From positions 234,051 through 298,050 of the forward strand of contig NZ_JAPVBL010000006.1 in assembly GCF_026967935.1 (NCBI RefSeq): 64,000 nucleotides of DNA, read 5' to 3'. A program made the position numbers and the translations under genes. Below are positions 41,885-50,124 of the stretch, one piece after another. A model generated the notes under the pieces. It ran no database searches and had not been told where the DNA came from. It was given only the letters and a program-made list of their open reading frames with translations. Numbering within the stretch: the stretch's first letter is position 1; every line of letters begins with the position of its first letter. The DNA is from Modestobacter sp. VKM Ac-2982. Its GTDB lineage: Bacteria; Actinomycetota; Actinomycetes; Mycobacteriales; Geodermatophilaceae.

Positions 41885-41919
41885 GGAGGGCCACCTCGCC
41901 CCCTGCGAGGTGGCCCTCC
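41885..41919. terminator. Perfect 15-bp hairpin terminator
   Basis: GGAGGGCCACCTCGC (41885-41899) pairs exactly with 41905-41919 around a 5-base loop. It begins two bases after the stop of the ABM-like gene and 30 bases from the convergent acyl-CoA dehydrogenase stop. Confidence 0.8.
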
Positions 41920-41948
41920 AGCACGTCACCGGATGGCGGCGCCCTCCG

Positions 41949-43016
41949 TCACAGCACCCGGGTCAGGGCCGGCCAGAGGGCGTCGGGGCCGTCGACGAGC
42001 AGCCCGGCCCCGAGCACCCGGGCCCACGCCGTCTCGGTGCCGGCCTCGTCCCGCCACGACCAGCAGCGCCGGGTGAGGTGGTGCAGCCGGTGCTCCTGGG
42101 TGAAGCCGATCGCGCCGTGCACCTGGTGGGCCAGCCGGGCCACCACCTCCACGGCTGCCCCGGCGCGCACCTTCGCCGCCGCCGCGGCCAGCACCTGCGA
42201 CTCCCCGCGCTCGACCGCCTGCACCGCGGCGTCGACCAGCGCCGCCACGGCGGTCACCTCGCCGGCCATCTCGGCCAGCTCCATCTGGATCGCCTGGAAC
42301 CTGCCCAGCGGCCGGCCGAACTGCTGCCGTTCTCCCGCGTACTGCACCGTCCAGGCCAGTACCTGCTGCAGCGCCGCCGACAGCTGCACCGCCCGGGCCA
42401 GCGCGTACCGCGCCCGCAACTGGCCGGCCTGCGCGTCGGTCAGCAGTGCCCCGGCCGCGGTCACCCCCTGCAGCACGAACGAGCCGCGCGGCTCCCCGGC
42501 CAGGTTCGCCGCGTGCGTGGTCTCCCGGCCGGTGACGTCCACCAGCGCGAGCACCGGCCCGACCGGGCTGGTGGCCAGCACGGCGAGGTGCTGCGCGACC
42601 CCGGCCCACGCGACGTCGGTCGCCGTGCCGGTCAGCGTCCAGCTCCCCGGGCCGTCGCCGTCGTCCCGCGGCTCGGCGGTGACCGCGCCGTCCACCGAGA
42701 TGGACAGCGGCTCCTCGGGCGCGGGCAGGTCGAGGCCGGCCGCCAGGACGGCGGGGGCGGCGACCAGCAGCTGCTCGGCCACCGGCACCGCAGCGGCCCC
42801 GGCGGCCAGCGTCCCCACGACCGCCACCGCGTCGGCGAGCTCACCGCCGGAGCCACCGGCCTCCTCGGGCAGCCCCACCCCGGTCAGCCCGGCCTCGGCC
42901 AGCGCCGACCAGAGGCCGGCGTCCCACGGCCGCTCGGCGGTGAGCACGAACGGCTCGTACTTCGTCAGGATGTCCCGGACGGTCTCGACGACCAGGTCCA
43001 CGTCGGAGGAGGTCAT
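41949..43016 (-). CDS. Acyl-CoA dehydrogenase, smaller/divergent subunit-like
   Basis: The product is 355 residues from the ATG at 43016, which overlaps the upstream dehydrogenase stop (ATGA). N-terminal helices contain GVGLPEEAGGSGGELADAV, and the C-terminal domain has YAGERQQFGRPLGRFQAIQ and HQVHGAIGFTQEHRLHHLTRR. The middle beta-domain is shortened and lacks the usual FAD-contacting MTEPxxGSD motif. Pairs of a normal and a divergent dehydrogenase, as in the FadE26-FadE27 and FadE28-FadE29 heterotetramers of mycobacterial cholesterol side-chain degradation, look just like this. It is probably the partner subunit of the next entry. Confidence 0.9.
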   Translation of the reverse strand: MTSSDVDLVVETVRDILTKYEPFVLTAERPWDAGLWSALAEAGLTGVGLPEEAGGSGGELADAVAVVGTLAAGAAAVPVAEQLLVAAPAVLAAGLDLPAPEEPLSISVDGAVTAEPRDDGDGPGSWTLTGTATDVAWAGVAQHLAVLATSPVGPVLALVDVTGRETTHAANLAGEPRGSFVLQGVTAAGALLTDAQAGQLRARYALARAVQLSAALQQVLAWTVQYAGERQQFGRPLGRFQAIQMELAEMAGEVTAVAALVDAAVQAVERGESQVLAAAAAKVRAGAAVEVVARLAHQVHGAIGFTQEHRLHHLTRRCWSWRDEAGTETAWARVLGAGLLVDGPDALWPALTRVL

Positions 43017-44176
43017 CGCAGTCCCAGCCCTCGTGCCACGATCCCGCGCAGGATCTCGTTGGTGCCGCCGCGCAGCGTGTAGCCCGGCGCGTGCAGCTGC
43101 GCCTCGGCCAGTGCCCGGCCCAGCGGATCGGGTGAGTCCAGCGACGCCGGGACGTCGACCACCCGGCGCACCTCGTCGATCACGTCGGCCTCGAACGTCG
43201 TCCCCACGTCCTTGACCAGCGCGGCCGGGATGTCGGGGAGCTCGCCGCGGTCCAGTGCCCCGGCGATCCGCAGCGACAGCTGGCGCAGCGCGAGCAGTCG
43301 GGCCGACAGCCGGCCCAGAGTGGCCAGCTGTGCCGGGTCCTGGGCCTCGGCCGCGCGCCGGGCGAACTCGGCGATCAGCGGGTAGGTCGACAGGAACCGC
43401 TCCGGCCCGGAGCGCTCGAAGGCCAGCTCTGCGGTCACCTGGTGCCAGCCGGCGCCCTCCTCCCCCAGCAGCATGTCGCCGGGGATGATCGCGTCGTCGA
43501 AGACCACCTCGTTGAAGTGGTGGCCGCCGTCCAGGATCCGGATCGGGTTCACGGTGATCCCGGGCAGCGACAGGTCGACCAGCAGCTGGGAGAGCCCGGC
43601 GTGCCGGTTGGCCGGGTCGGCCGGCGCGGTGCGCACCAGGGTGATCGCGTAGTGCGAGGTGTGCGCGTTCGACGTCCAGACCTTCGCGCCGTTGACCACC
43701 CAATCGCCGTTGCCGTTGCGGGTGGCCCGGGTGCGGATCGAGGCGAGGTCGGAGCCGCTGTCCGGCTCGCTCATCCCGATCACGAAGTAGCACTCCCCCG
43801 CCGCGATCCTCGGCAGGATCTCCTGCCGCTGCGCCTCGGTGCCGTAGCGCAGCAGGTTGGGCCCCGACTGCCGGTCGGCGATCCAGTGCGCCGCGACCGG
43901 GGCGCCGGCCGCCAGCAGCTCCTCGGTGACCGCGTAACGCTCCATCGCCGTCCGCTCGTGCCCGCCGTACTGCTTCGGCCAGGTCATGCCCAGCCAGCCG
44001 CGCTCGCCGAGCTTGCGCGAGAACGCCGGGTCGACGCCGGACAGCCAGGTGTCCACGTGCGTGCTGAAGCTCCCGGCGGCCAGTTCGGCGGCGAGGAACT
44101 CGCGTACCTCGGCCCGTACCTCCTCGGCGGCGGCCGATCGCGGCGCAGGCGCCAGCGTCAACGAGTTGCTGCCCAT
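43013..44176 (-). CDS. Acyl-CoA dehydrogenase, FAD-binding subunit-like
   Basis: The product is 387 residues from the ATG at 44176 with GGGGAG 7 bases upstream. Signatures are GMTWPKQYGGHERTAMERY, FVIGMSEPDSGSDLASIRT (FAD/substrate loop), KVWTSNAHTSHYAI and the C-terminal YTLRGGTNEILRGIVARGL. It is complete, unlike its overlapping neighbour, with which it probably forms an alpha2beta2 enzyme oxidising a CoA thioester, perhaps of a bulky or steroid-like acid. No other beta-oxidation genes are adjacent. Confidence 0.92.
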   Translation of the reverse strand: MGSNSLTLAPAPRSAAAEEVRAEVREFLAAELAAGSFSTHVDTWLSGVDPAFSRKLGERGWLGMTWPKQYGGHERTAMERYAVTEELLAAGAPVAAHWIADRQSGPNLLRYGTEAQRQEILPRIAAGECYFVIGMSEPDSGSDLASIRTRATRNGNGDWVVNGAKVWTSNAHTSHYAITLVRTAPADPANRHAGLSQLLVDLSLPGITVNPIRILDGGHHFNEVVFDDAIIPGDMLLGEEGAGWHQVTAELAFERSGPERFLSTYPLIAEFARRAAEAQDPAQLATLGRLSARLLALRQLSLRIAGALDRGELPDIPAALVKDVGTTFEADVIDEVRRVVDVPASLDSPDPLGRALAEAQLHAPGYTLRGGTNEILRGIVARGLGLR

Positions 44177-44279
44177 GCAGTGCTCCCCACGTCGGTGTGG
44201 TGCCCGGTCTCTCGCTGGGTCCGGTGTCGGTTCTACCGGCTGCGGTGTGTCCTGGCCCGCTGGGGGGCAGGGTGGCCGG

Positions 44280-44705
44280 GTGACCGATCCCTTCGCCCTC
44301 TCCCGCTTCGTCGACGCGCAGGACTCCGGCGGCACCTACGACCAGGCGCTGGCCGAGCTGCGCGCCGGCCGGAAGACCAGCCACTGGATGTGGTTCGTCC
44401 TCCCGCAGCTCGCTGGCCTCGGCAGCAGCGCCATGGCCCAGCGGTACGCGATCAGCGGGCTGGACGAGGCCCGCGCGTACCTGGCCCACCCGGTGCTCGG
44501 GCCCCGGCTGCGCGAGTGCGCCGAGGCGCTCACCGAGCTGGAGACCGACGACCCGGTCGCCGTCCTGGGGTCGATCGACGCCCAGAAGCTGCGCTCGTCG
44601 ATGACGCTCTTCGCTCGGGCCGCTCCCGAGGAGCCGGTCTTCGCCGCCGTCCTGGACCAGTACTTCGCCGGTGCCGAGGACGCCGCGACGACGTCCCGGC
44701 TGTAG
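44280..44705 (+). CDS. DUF1810 family protein
   Basis: The product is 141 residues from a GTG at 44280. The family pattern is unmistakable: DPFALSRFVDAQDSGGTYDQ at the start, KTSHWMWFVLPQLAGLGSS, YLAHPVLGPRLRECAEAL and DAQKLRSSMTLFA. DUF1810 proteins are small, cytoplasmic and helical and are sometimes mislabelled 'calpastatin'. Their function is not established. It is divergent from the acyl-CoA dehydrogenase pair with 103 bases between. Confidence 0.9.
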   Translation: MTDPFALSRFVDAQDSGGTYDQALAELRAGRKTSHWMWFVLPQLAGLGSSAMAQRYAISGLDEARAYLAHPVLGPRLRECAEALTELETDDPVAVLGSIDAQKLRSSMTLFARAAPEEPVFAAVLDQYFAGAEDAATTSRL

Positions 44706-44732
44706 GACGCCCGCCGGCCCTACGGTGCCGCC

Positions 44733-45305
44733 ATGACCGACGACACGCCCTGGGAACCGCCCTTCGCCGGCACCGAGGCCGAGCACCTGCTCGGGGCGCT
44801 GGACCGGCTGCGCACCACCTTCCGGTGGAAGGTCGCCGACCTGGACGCCGCCGGGCTGCAGACCCGGATCGGCGCCTCCACCCTCACCCTCGGCGGCCTG
44901 CTCAAGCACCTGGCGCTGGTGGAGGACGACGTCTCCACCGGCCGGCTGAGCGGCGCGCCGATCGGTGAGCCGTGGGAGTCGGAGTGGGGCGGCGGTGACT
45001 GGGCGTTCACCTCCGCCGCGGAGGACTCCCCCGAGCGGCTCTACGCGCTGTGGGACGACGCCGTCGCACGGTCCCGGGCCCGGTGGGACGCCGCCCTGGC
45101 CGCCGGCGGGATGGACCAACGGGTCGAGCTGACCGGCCCGGACGGCGAGCACGCCGGTGTGCGCCGGCTGCTGTGCGACCTGGTCGAGGAGTACGGCCGG
45201 CACACCGGGCACGCCGACCTGCTCCGCGAGGCCGTCGACGGGCTGGTCGGCGAGGACCCGCCACCCGGCTGGCGCCCGCAGACGGGCCGTCGACCGGTCG
45301 GCTGA
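44733..45305 (+). CDS. DinB-like (DUF664) four-helix protein
   Basis: The product is 190 residues from the ATG at 44733. The DinB/YfiT fold is supported by LGALDRLRTTFRWKVADLDAA, TLGGLLKHLALVEDDV (first metal His) and VEEYGRHTGHADLLREAVDG (the second and third His). Members include mycothiol-dependent maleylpyruvate isomerase-like and S-transferase enzymes; with metal ligands kept, a mycothiol-dependent role is possible. It follows DUF1810 by 27 bases, so the two may be co-transcribed. Confidence 0.87.
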   Translation: MTDDTPWEPPFAGTEAEHLLGALDRLRTTFRWKVADLDAAGLQTRIGASTLTLGGLLKHLALVEDDVSTGRLSGAPIGEPWESEWGGGDWAFTSAAEDSPERLYALWDDAVARSRARWDAALAAGGMDQRVELTGPDGEHAGVRRLLCDLVEEYGRHTGHADLLREAVDGLVGEDPPPGWRPQTGRRPVG

Positions 45306-45334
45306 GCGGGCGGCCACCCCGTCGTGGTGCACCC

Positions 45335-45364
45335 TTGACCAGCAGTGGCTAATGGCGTTAGTTT
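45335..45364 (+). promoter_or_regulatory. Candidate promoter of the hydrolase-TetR operon
   Basis: TTGACC (45335-45340), an 18-base spacer and TAGTTT (45359-45364, TAnnnT type) precede the hydrolase. The -10 lies inside the nested operator at 45346-45384, so a bound repressor would block polymerase. Confidence 0.5.
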
Positions 45365-45384
45365 GTAGCTAACGCACTTAGCCA
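45346..45384. promoter_or_regulatory. Nested double inverted repeat, TetR-type operator
   Basis: Outer perfect arms TGGCTAA (45346-45352) and TTAGCCA (45378-45384) enclose inner perfect arms GCGTTAG (45355-45361) and CTAACGC (45369-45375), around a 7-base centre. The total is 39 bases with exact twofold symmetry of arm spacing (7-2-7-7-7-2-7). It overlaps the candidate -10 and lies just before the ribosome site of an operon ending in a TetR gene. Autoregulation is the natural reading. Confidence 0.75.
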
Positions 45385-45397
45385 ACTGGAGGACGAC

Positions 45398-46228
45398 ATG
45401 ACCGAGCACCTGACCGTCGAGGGCGGCACGATCGCGTACGAGGTGACCGGAGTCGGCCCGCTCGTCGTACTGGCCCACGGCATGGGTGACAGCCGCGCGG
45501 CGTACCGCTTCCTCGCCCCGGCCCTGGTCGCCGCCGGGTACCGGGTCGCCGCCGTGGACCTGCGCGGCTCCGGCGAGTCCAGCGTGGGCTGGGCGTCCTA
45601 CACGCGGACGGACATCGCCGGTGACCTCATCGCCCTGGTCGAGCACCTGGGCGGCCCGGCCGTGCTGATCGGTCACTCCATCTCCGGTGGCGCCGTCACG
45701 ATCGCCGCGGCGACGGCCCCCTCGTCGGTCACCGCGGTGGTCGAGCTGGCGCCGTTCACCCGCAAGCAGCAGATCGGGCTGGGCGACCTGCGGAGCGCCC
45801 GCTTCCGGCGCGGCATGCGCCACCTGCTCGGCACCGCCCTGCTCGGCAGCACCGGGCAGTGGCGGAAGTACCTGGCGGTCGCGTACCCCGGGCCGAAGCC
45901 GGCGGACTGGGACGCCCGCCTCGACCAGATCGAGGCGATGCTGCGGGAGCCGGGCCGGATGAAGGCCCTGCAGGGCATGGGGAAGACGACTCCCGCGGAC
46001 GCGGGTGCGCGGCTGGCCGACGTCCGCTGTCCGGTGCTGGTGGTGCAGGGCACGCTGGACCCCGACTGGGCGTCCCCGCAGGCCGAGGGCGAGGCGATCG
46101 TGGCCGCACTGCCGACCGGGCTGGGGCGGCTGGCGATGATCGACGGCGCCGGGCACTACCCGCACGTCCAGTTCCCCGACCAGGTGAGCGCCCTGGTGCT
46201 GTCGTTCCTGGACTCCGTCCGTGCCTAG
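45398..46228 (+). CDS. Alpha/beta hydrolase
   Basis: The product is 276 residues from the ATG at 45398 with CTGGAGG upstream. The fold is complete: VVLAHGMGDSRAAYR (oxyanion loop), nucleophile Ser in LIGHSISGGAV near residue 95, acid in VVQGTLDPDWASP near residue 218, and catalytic His in DGAGHYPHVQFPDQ near residue 249. The protein lacks a signal peptide. Substrate is unknown. Because its gene is co-transcribed with, and overlaps, a TetR regulator under an exact operator, it may detoxify a compound that the repressor senses. Confidence 0.9.
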   Translation: MTEHLTVEGGTIAYEVTGVGPLVVLAHGMGDSRAAYRFLAPALVAAGYRVAAVDLRGSGESSVGWASYTRTDIAGDLIALVEHLGGPAVLIGHSISGGAVTIAAATAPSSVTAVVELAPFTRKQQIGLGDLRSARFRRGMRHLLGTALLGSTGQWRKYLAVAYPGPKPADWDARLDQIEAMLREPGRMKALQGMGKTTPADAGARLADVRCPVLVVQGTLDPDWASPQAEGEAIVAALPTGLGRLAMIDGAGHYPHVQFPDQVSALVLSFLDSVRA

Positions 46229-46793
46229 GGCCGGTCTCGACCGGGCTGCCGTCATCGCGGCCGGTGCGGCGCTCGCCGACGAGGTCGGCTTCGCCGGCCT
46301 CACCATGGGCCGGCTGGCCGAGCGGGTCGGCGTGCGCACCCCGTCGCTGTACAAGCACGTCGCCGGCCAGGAGGACCTGAACCGCGGGATCGCCGCACTC
46401 GCCCTCGCCGAGGCAGCCGACGCCGTCGGCACCGCCACGCAGGGGCGCGCGGGCCGGGACGCGCTCACCGCAGCCGCCCATGCGTTCCGGGACTTCGTGC
46501 TCGCCCACCCGGGCCGGTACGCCGCCACCATCGGCGTCGAGCCGACCGGTCCGGACGACCCGATCACGGTCGCCGGGCTGGGCGTGCTCGACTCGTTCTC
46601 CGCGGTGCTCCGGTCCTACGCCGTCCCGCCTGCCGAGATGGACCACGCGCTGCGCACGGTGCGCAGCTCCCTCCACGGTTTTGCCACCCTGCAGTCGGCG
46701 AACGGCTTCCAGTGGTCCGCCGACGTCGACGAGAGCCTCGAGTGGCTCATCGCTCTCCTCGACCGCGGCCTGCGGAGCGCCTCTCCGCAGTAG
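46221..46793 (+). CDS. TetR-family regulator (WHG-type C-terminal domain)
   Basis: The product is 190 residues from a GTG at 46221, overlapping the hydrolase by 8 bases. The N-terminal helix-turn-helix is AGAALADEVGFAGLTMGRLA followed by ERVGVRTPSLYKHV. The C-terminal domain has VRSSLHGFATLQSANGFQW, the pattern of the TetR 'WHG' subgroup. It is probably a ligand-released repressor of its own operon through the 39-base operator. The gene is closed by an AATGGCCATT palindrome shared with the convergent AlaX-like gene. Confidence 0.92.
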   Translation: MPRAGLDRAAVIAAGAALADEVGFAGLTMGRLAERVGVRTPSLYKHVAGQEDLNRGIAALALAEAADAVGTATQGRAGRDALTAAAHAFRDFVLAHPGRYAATIGVEPTGPDDPITVAGLGVLDSFSAVLRSYAVPPAEMDHALRTVRSSLHGFATLQSANGFQWSADVDESLEWLIALLDRGLRSASPQ

Positions 46794-46819
46794 CCCGGAC
46801 GCCGCCCGACCCCCCCCAC

Positions 46820-46843
46820 CCACCACAATGGCCATTCCGGTGG
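46820..46843. terminator. AATGGCCATT-centred palindrome between convergent genes
   Basis: CCACC, two mismatched bases, AATGGCCATT, two mismatched bases, GGTGG. The same design occurs at 59307-59334, also between convergent genes. It probably terminates both transcripts. Confidence 0.6.
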
Positions 46844-47578
46844 TCACACGATCCGGACGCGGAGGCGGCGGAAGCCGCGACCCTTGTTCTCCACCTTCAC
46901 CACCTCGACCCGGCCGACCATCGCCGTCGACGCCACGTGGGTGCCGCCGTCGGCCTGGGTGTCCAGCCCGACGATGTCCACGATCCGCACCACCTCGATG
47001 TCCGGCGGCAGCAGGTTGGTCGCGGTGCGGATGATGTCCGGGATCGCGAACGCCTCCTCCCGCGGCAGCTCCCGGACCTCGATCCGGCGGTCGGCGGCCA
47101 GCTCGGCGTTGACCGACTCGGCGACCCGGTCCTTGAAGTCGGCCGGCACCTCGGCGAGGTCGAAGTCCATCCGGGCGGTCAGCGGCTCCATGGTGCCGCC
47201 GGTGACGAGCGCGCCGAAGTCGCGGAAGACGACGCCGGTGAGCACGTGCAGCCCGGAGTGGGTGCGCATCAGCGCGGTCCGGCGCTCGTCGTCCAGCGCG
47301 CCGCGCACCGCCGTCCCCGCCGGTGGCAGCGGGTCGCCCTCGACCGGGAGCAGGTAGAGCTCGTCGCCACGGCGGGTGCCGGCGATCCGGGTGCGCACCC
47401 CGCCCCACAGCAACACGCCCTGGTCCGGGGGCTGCCCGCCGCCGCCGGGGTAGAAAGCGGAGCGGTCCAGCACGATCCCCTGCTCGGGGTCGGCGGCGAC
47501 CACGGTGGCGTCCCACTCCCGCACGGTGGCGTCGGCGAGGTCGAGGCGGTGGGTGTGTCCGGCGTGCGCAGGGGCCAT
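46844..47578 (-). CDS. AlaX-like alanyl-tRNA editing protein
   Basis: The product is 244 residues from the ATG at 47578. The N-terminal beta-barrel (VVAADPEQGIVLDRSAFYP and GGGGQPPDQG) and the editing domain match free-standing AlaX proteins, which hydrolyse Ser or Gly mischarged on tRNA-Ala. The zinc site has THSGLHVLTG (HxxxH) near residue 105. The second motif reads ADGGTHVAST, with Asp where AlaRS and many AlaX proteins have Cys (CGGTH). This variant is seen in other AlaX-like proteins, so activity may be kept. It has a length consistent with the AlaX-M type. It is divergent from the HelR-like gene. Confidence 0.9.
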   Translation of the reverse strand: MAPAHAGHTHRLDLADATVREWDATVVAADPEQGIVLDRSAFYPGGGGQPPDQGVLLWGGVRTRIAGTRRGDELYLLPVEGDPLPPAGTAVRGALDDERRTALMRTHSGLHVLTGVVFRDFGALVTGGTMEPLTARMDFDLAEVPADFKDRVAESVNAELAADRRIEVRELPREEAFAIPDIIRTATNLLPPDIEVVRIVDIVGLDTQADGGTHVASTAMVGRVEVVKVENKGRGFRRLRVRIV

Positions 47579-47729
47579 GCCGGCATCCTGCCCGCCCCCG
47601 GCCGGGCGCGGGCCAGTCCACCCGCAGTCCAGTCGGCCGGTCGATCCGGGAAGACCAGCGCGGCACGTACGGTTGCCAGTCGCCGCAGCGCCCCGTCCGC
47701 GTGCCACCCCGTCCGAGGAGCAGCCGAAG

Positions 47730-50057
47730 TTGTCGAGCCCGTCCCAGGACGCCGCCCCCGAGCCGGCCGTCTCCGCCGAGCAGGCTGCCGTCACCGACCT
47801 CTACCGGCGGCTGGACGCCGCCCGCGAGCTCGCCGTGACCCGGTTCCGGCAGGCGCTGGCCAGCCCGGTGATCAACCCGCAGTCCCTCGGTGAGCGGGAG
47901 GCCGCCGCCCGGTTCCACTCGCAGCGGATCACCGCGCTGGACGCTGCCGACCACGGGCTGGTGATCGGCCGGCTGGACCGGGAGGAGCAGCCGGCCCCGC
48001 TCTACATCGGCCGGGTCGGTCTGCCCGCCGACGACCCCGCGGGCGACCCGGCGCTGGTCGACTGGCGGGCCCCGGCGTCCCGGCCGTTCTACACCGCGAC
48101 GCCGTTCCGGCCCGAGGGCGTGGTGCGCCGCCGGCACATCCGCACCCGCAGCCGCGCGGTCACCGCGGTCAACGACGAGGTGCTCACCGTGCGCCCCGAG
48201 GAGACCGACGGGCCGCCGCTGACCGGCGAGGCGGCGCTGATGGCCGCGCTCACCGCCGAGCGCACCGGCCGGATGGCCGACATCGTGGCCACCATCCAGG
48301 CCGAGCAGGACGCGATCATCCGCAGCGACGCCCGCGGGGTGCTGGTCGTGCAGGGCGGCCCGGGCACCGGGAAGACCGCGGTGGCCCTGCACCGGGCGGC
48401 CTACCTGCTCTACACCCACCGCGACCGGCTGGCCCGCAGCGGCCTGCTCGTCGTCGGGCCCACGCCGACCTTCCTCCGCTACATCGCCGACGTGCTGCCC
48501 GCGCTCGGGGAGACCGGGGTGCTGCTCGCCGGGCTCGGCCAGCTGCGCCCCGGGCTGGACGCGCGCGGCCAGGAGAGCCAGCAGGTGGCGGAGGTGAAGG
48601 GCCGGCTGGCGATGGTCGACGTGCTCAAGGCCGCCGTCCGCGACCGGGAGACGGTGCCCCGCGGCGTCCGGGAGCTGCGCATCGACGGGGTGTCGATCAA
48701 GCTGCGGTCGGTCGACCTCACCCGCTGCCGCACCGCCGGCCGCCGGGCGTCCCGGCTGCACAACCTGGGCCGGCCGGCGTTCCGCCGGGCAGTGGTCGAC
48801 CTGGTGGCGCAGCGCTACGCCGACCGGATCGGCGCCGACGTGCGCGGCGGTGGCAGCCTGCTGGACTCCCGGGACCTGGACGCGCTGCGCTCGGAGATCG
48901 CCGACGAGGCCGCCGTCCGGGCGCTGGTCGACGAGATGTGGCCGGTGCTCACCGCCGAGCAGCTGCTCGGCGACCTGCTCTCCTCCCCCGAGCGCATCGC
49001 GCGGGCGACCAAGGGCTGGACCGACGAGGACCGCGCACTGCTCGCCCGCCCGGCGGGGACACCGTGGACCCCGGCCGACGTGCCGCTGCTGGAGGAGGCC
49101 GACGAGCTCCTGGGGTACGACGACAGCGCCGACCGGGCCCGTGAGGCACGCCGTCGCCGGCAGGCCCGGGACGAGGCCCAGGACACCCTCGACCTGCTGT
49201 ACGGCTCCCGGTCCACCGACCTCGATGACGACGAGGACGGCGAGGAGCTGACCGCCGGCGACCTGCTGGACGCCGAGATGCTCGCCGACCGCGAGGCCGA
49301 GGTGGACGTCCGGTCCGCGGCCGAGCGGGCCGCGACCGACCGCACCTGGACCTTCGGGCACGTGGTCGTCGACGAGGCGCAGGAGCTGTCGGCGATGACC
49401 TGGCGGCTGCTGGCCCGCAAGTGCCCCACCCGGTCGATGACCGTCGTCGGCGACCTGGCCCAGACCGGCAGCCTGGCCGGCGCCACCGACTGGGGCGCGG
49501 TCCTCGCGCCGCACGCCGCTGCGCAGTGGCGGCTCGCCCAGTTGACGGTGAACTACCGGACCCCGGCCGAGGTCATGGCCGTCGCCGCCGACGTGCTGGC
49601 CGCCGGCGGGGCCGGCACCACCGCGCCCCGGTCCGTGCGCAGCACCGGGGTGCCGCCGACCGCCGAGCGGGTGACCGAGGAGACGCTGCTCCCCCGGGTC
49701 GCCGACGTGACCGCCGAGCTGGCCGCCGCCGGGGGCACCGTCGCGGTGATCGTGCCGCCGAGCCGGGTCGACGACGTCGTCGACTGCCTGCGCACCGGCT
49801 GGCCGGCGGTCTCCAGCGGCCCGGCCGCGGACTCCTCCGCCGGGCCGGTCGTCCTGGTGCCCGCCGACGCCAAGGGCCTGGAGTTCGACTCGGTGCTGCT
49901 GGTCGACCCGGCCGCGGTGCTGGCCGAGGGCGTGCGCGGCCACAGCGACCTGTACGTGGCGCTGACCCGGCCCACCCAGCGGCTTGCCGTGCTGCACCCC
50001 GGCGAGCTCCCCCGCGAACTGGACCGCCTCACCGAGCCCCCGCCGTCCGAGGCATAG
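47730..50057 (+). CDS. helR: HelD/HelR-type RNA polymerase recycling ATPase
   Basis: The product is 775 residues from a TTG at 47730 chosen because GAGGAG lies 9 bases upstream; the frame could open earlier. The N-terminal helical arm (about 20-110) precedes a UvrD-like split ATPase: VQGGPGTGKTAVALHRAAYL (Walker A, near 207), VVVDEAQELSAMTWR (motif II), VVGDLAQTGS (III), LTVNYRTPAEVM (IV), ADAKGLEFDSVLLVD (V) and LYVALTRPTQRLAVLH (VI). This is the actinobacterial HelD/HelR group, which displaces stalled or rifamycin-bound polymerase. I saw no clear rifamycin-associated element upstream. A hairpin follows. Confidence 0.85.
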   Translation: MSSPSQDAAPEPAVSAEQAAVTDLYRRLDAARELAVTRFRQALASPVINPQSLGEREAAARFHSQRITALDAADHGLVIGRLDREEQPAPLYIGRVGLPADDPAGDPALVDWRAPASRPFYTATPFRPEGVVRRRHIRTRSRAVTAVNDEVLTVRPEETDGPPLTGEAALMAALTAERTGRMADIVATIQAEQDAIIRSDARGVLVVQGGPGTGKTAVALHRAAYLLYTHRDRLARSGLLVVGPTPTFLRYIADVLPALGETGVLLAGLGQLRPGLDARGQESQQVAEVKGRLAMVDVLKAAVRDRETVPRGVRELRIDGVSIKLRSVDLTRCRTAGRRASRLHNLGRPAFRRAVVDLVAQRYADRIGADVRGGGSLLDSRDLDALRSEIADEAAVRALVDEMWPVLTAEQLLGDLLSSPERIARATKGWTDEDRALLARPAGTPWTPADVPLLEEADELLGYDDSADRAREARRRRQARDEAQDTLDLLYGSRSTDLDDDEDGEELTAGDLLDAEMLADREAEVDVRSAAERAATDRTWTFGHVVVDEAQELSAMTWRLLARKCPTRSMTVVGDLAQTGSLAGATDWGAVLAPHAAAQWRLAQLTVNYRTPAEVMAVAADVLAAGGAGTTAPRSVRSTGVPPTAERVTEETLLPRVADVTAELAAAGGTVAVIVPPSRVDDVVDCLRTGWPAVSSGPAADSSAGPVVLVPADAKGLEFDSVLLVDPAAVLAEGVRGHSDLYVALTRPTQRLAVLHPGELPRELDRLTEPPPSEA

Positions 50058-50104
50058 GAAGCTCTCCACCCGGTTTCGAGCCCGGAACCGGGTGGACAGC
50101 TTCC
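50057..50104. terminator. Long hairpin terminator of the HelR-like gene
   Basis: GGAAGCT (50057-50063) pairs with AGCTTCC (50098-50104), and after one mismatch TCCACCCGGTT (50065-50075) pairs with its complement at 50086-50096. The loop is 10 bases. It lies between convergent genes. Confidence 0.8.
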
Positions 50105-50124
50105 TGTGCCGGGCCCAGCCCGGG

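Noticed and set aside
47579-47729. Rifamycin-associated element before the HelR-like gene
   Set aside because: No clear inverted repeat of the expected kind could be found by eye in this 151-base space. A motif search would be decisive.
45756-50069. A 1437-codon open frame on the minus strand
   Set aside because: It is antisense to the hydrolase, TetR and HelR-like genes, which have clear motifs. Its translation is low-complexity Arg/Gly/Pro/His text typical of the opposite strand of GC-rich genes.
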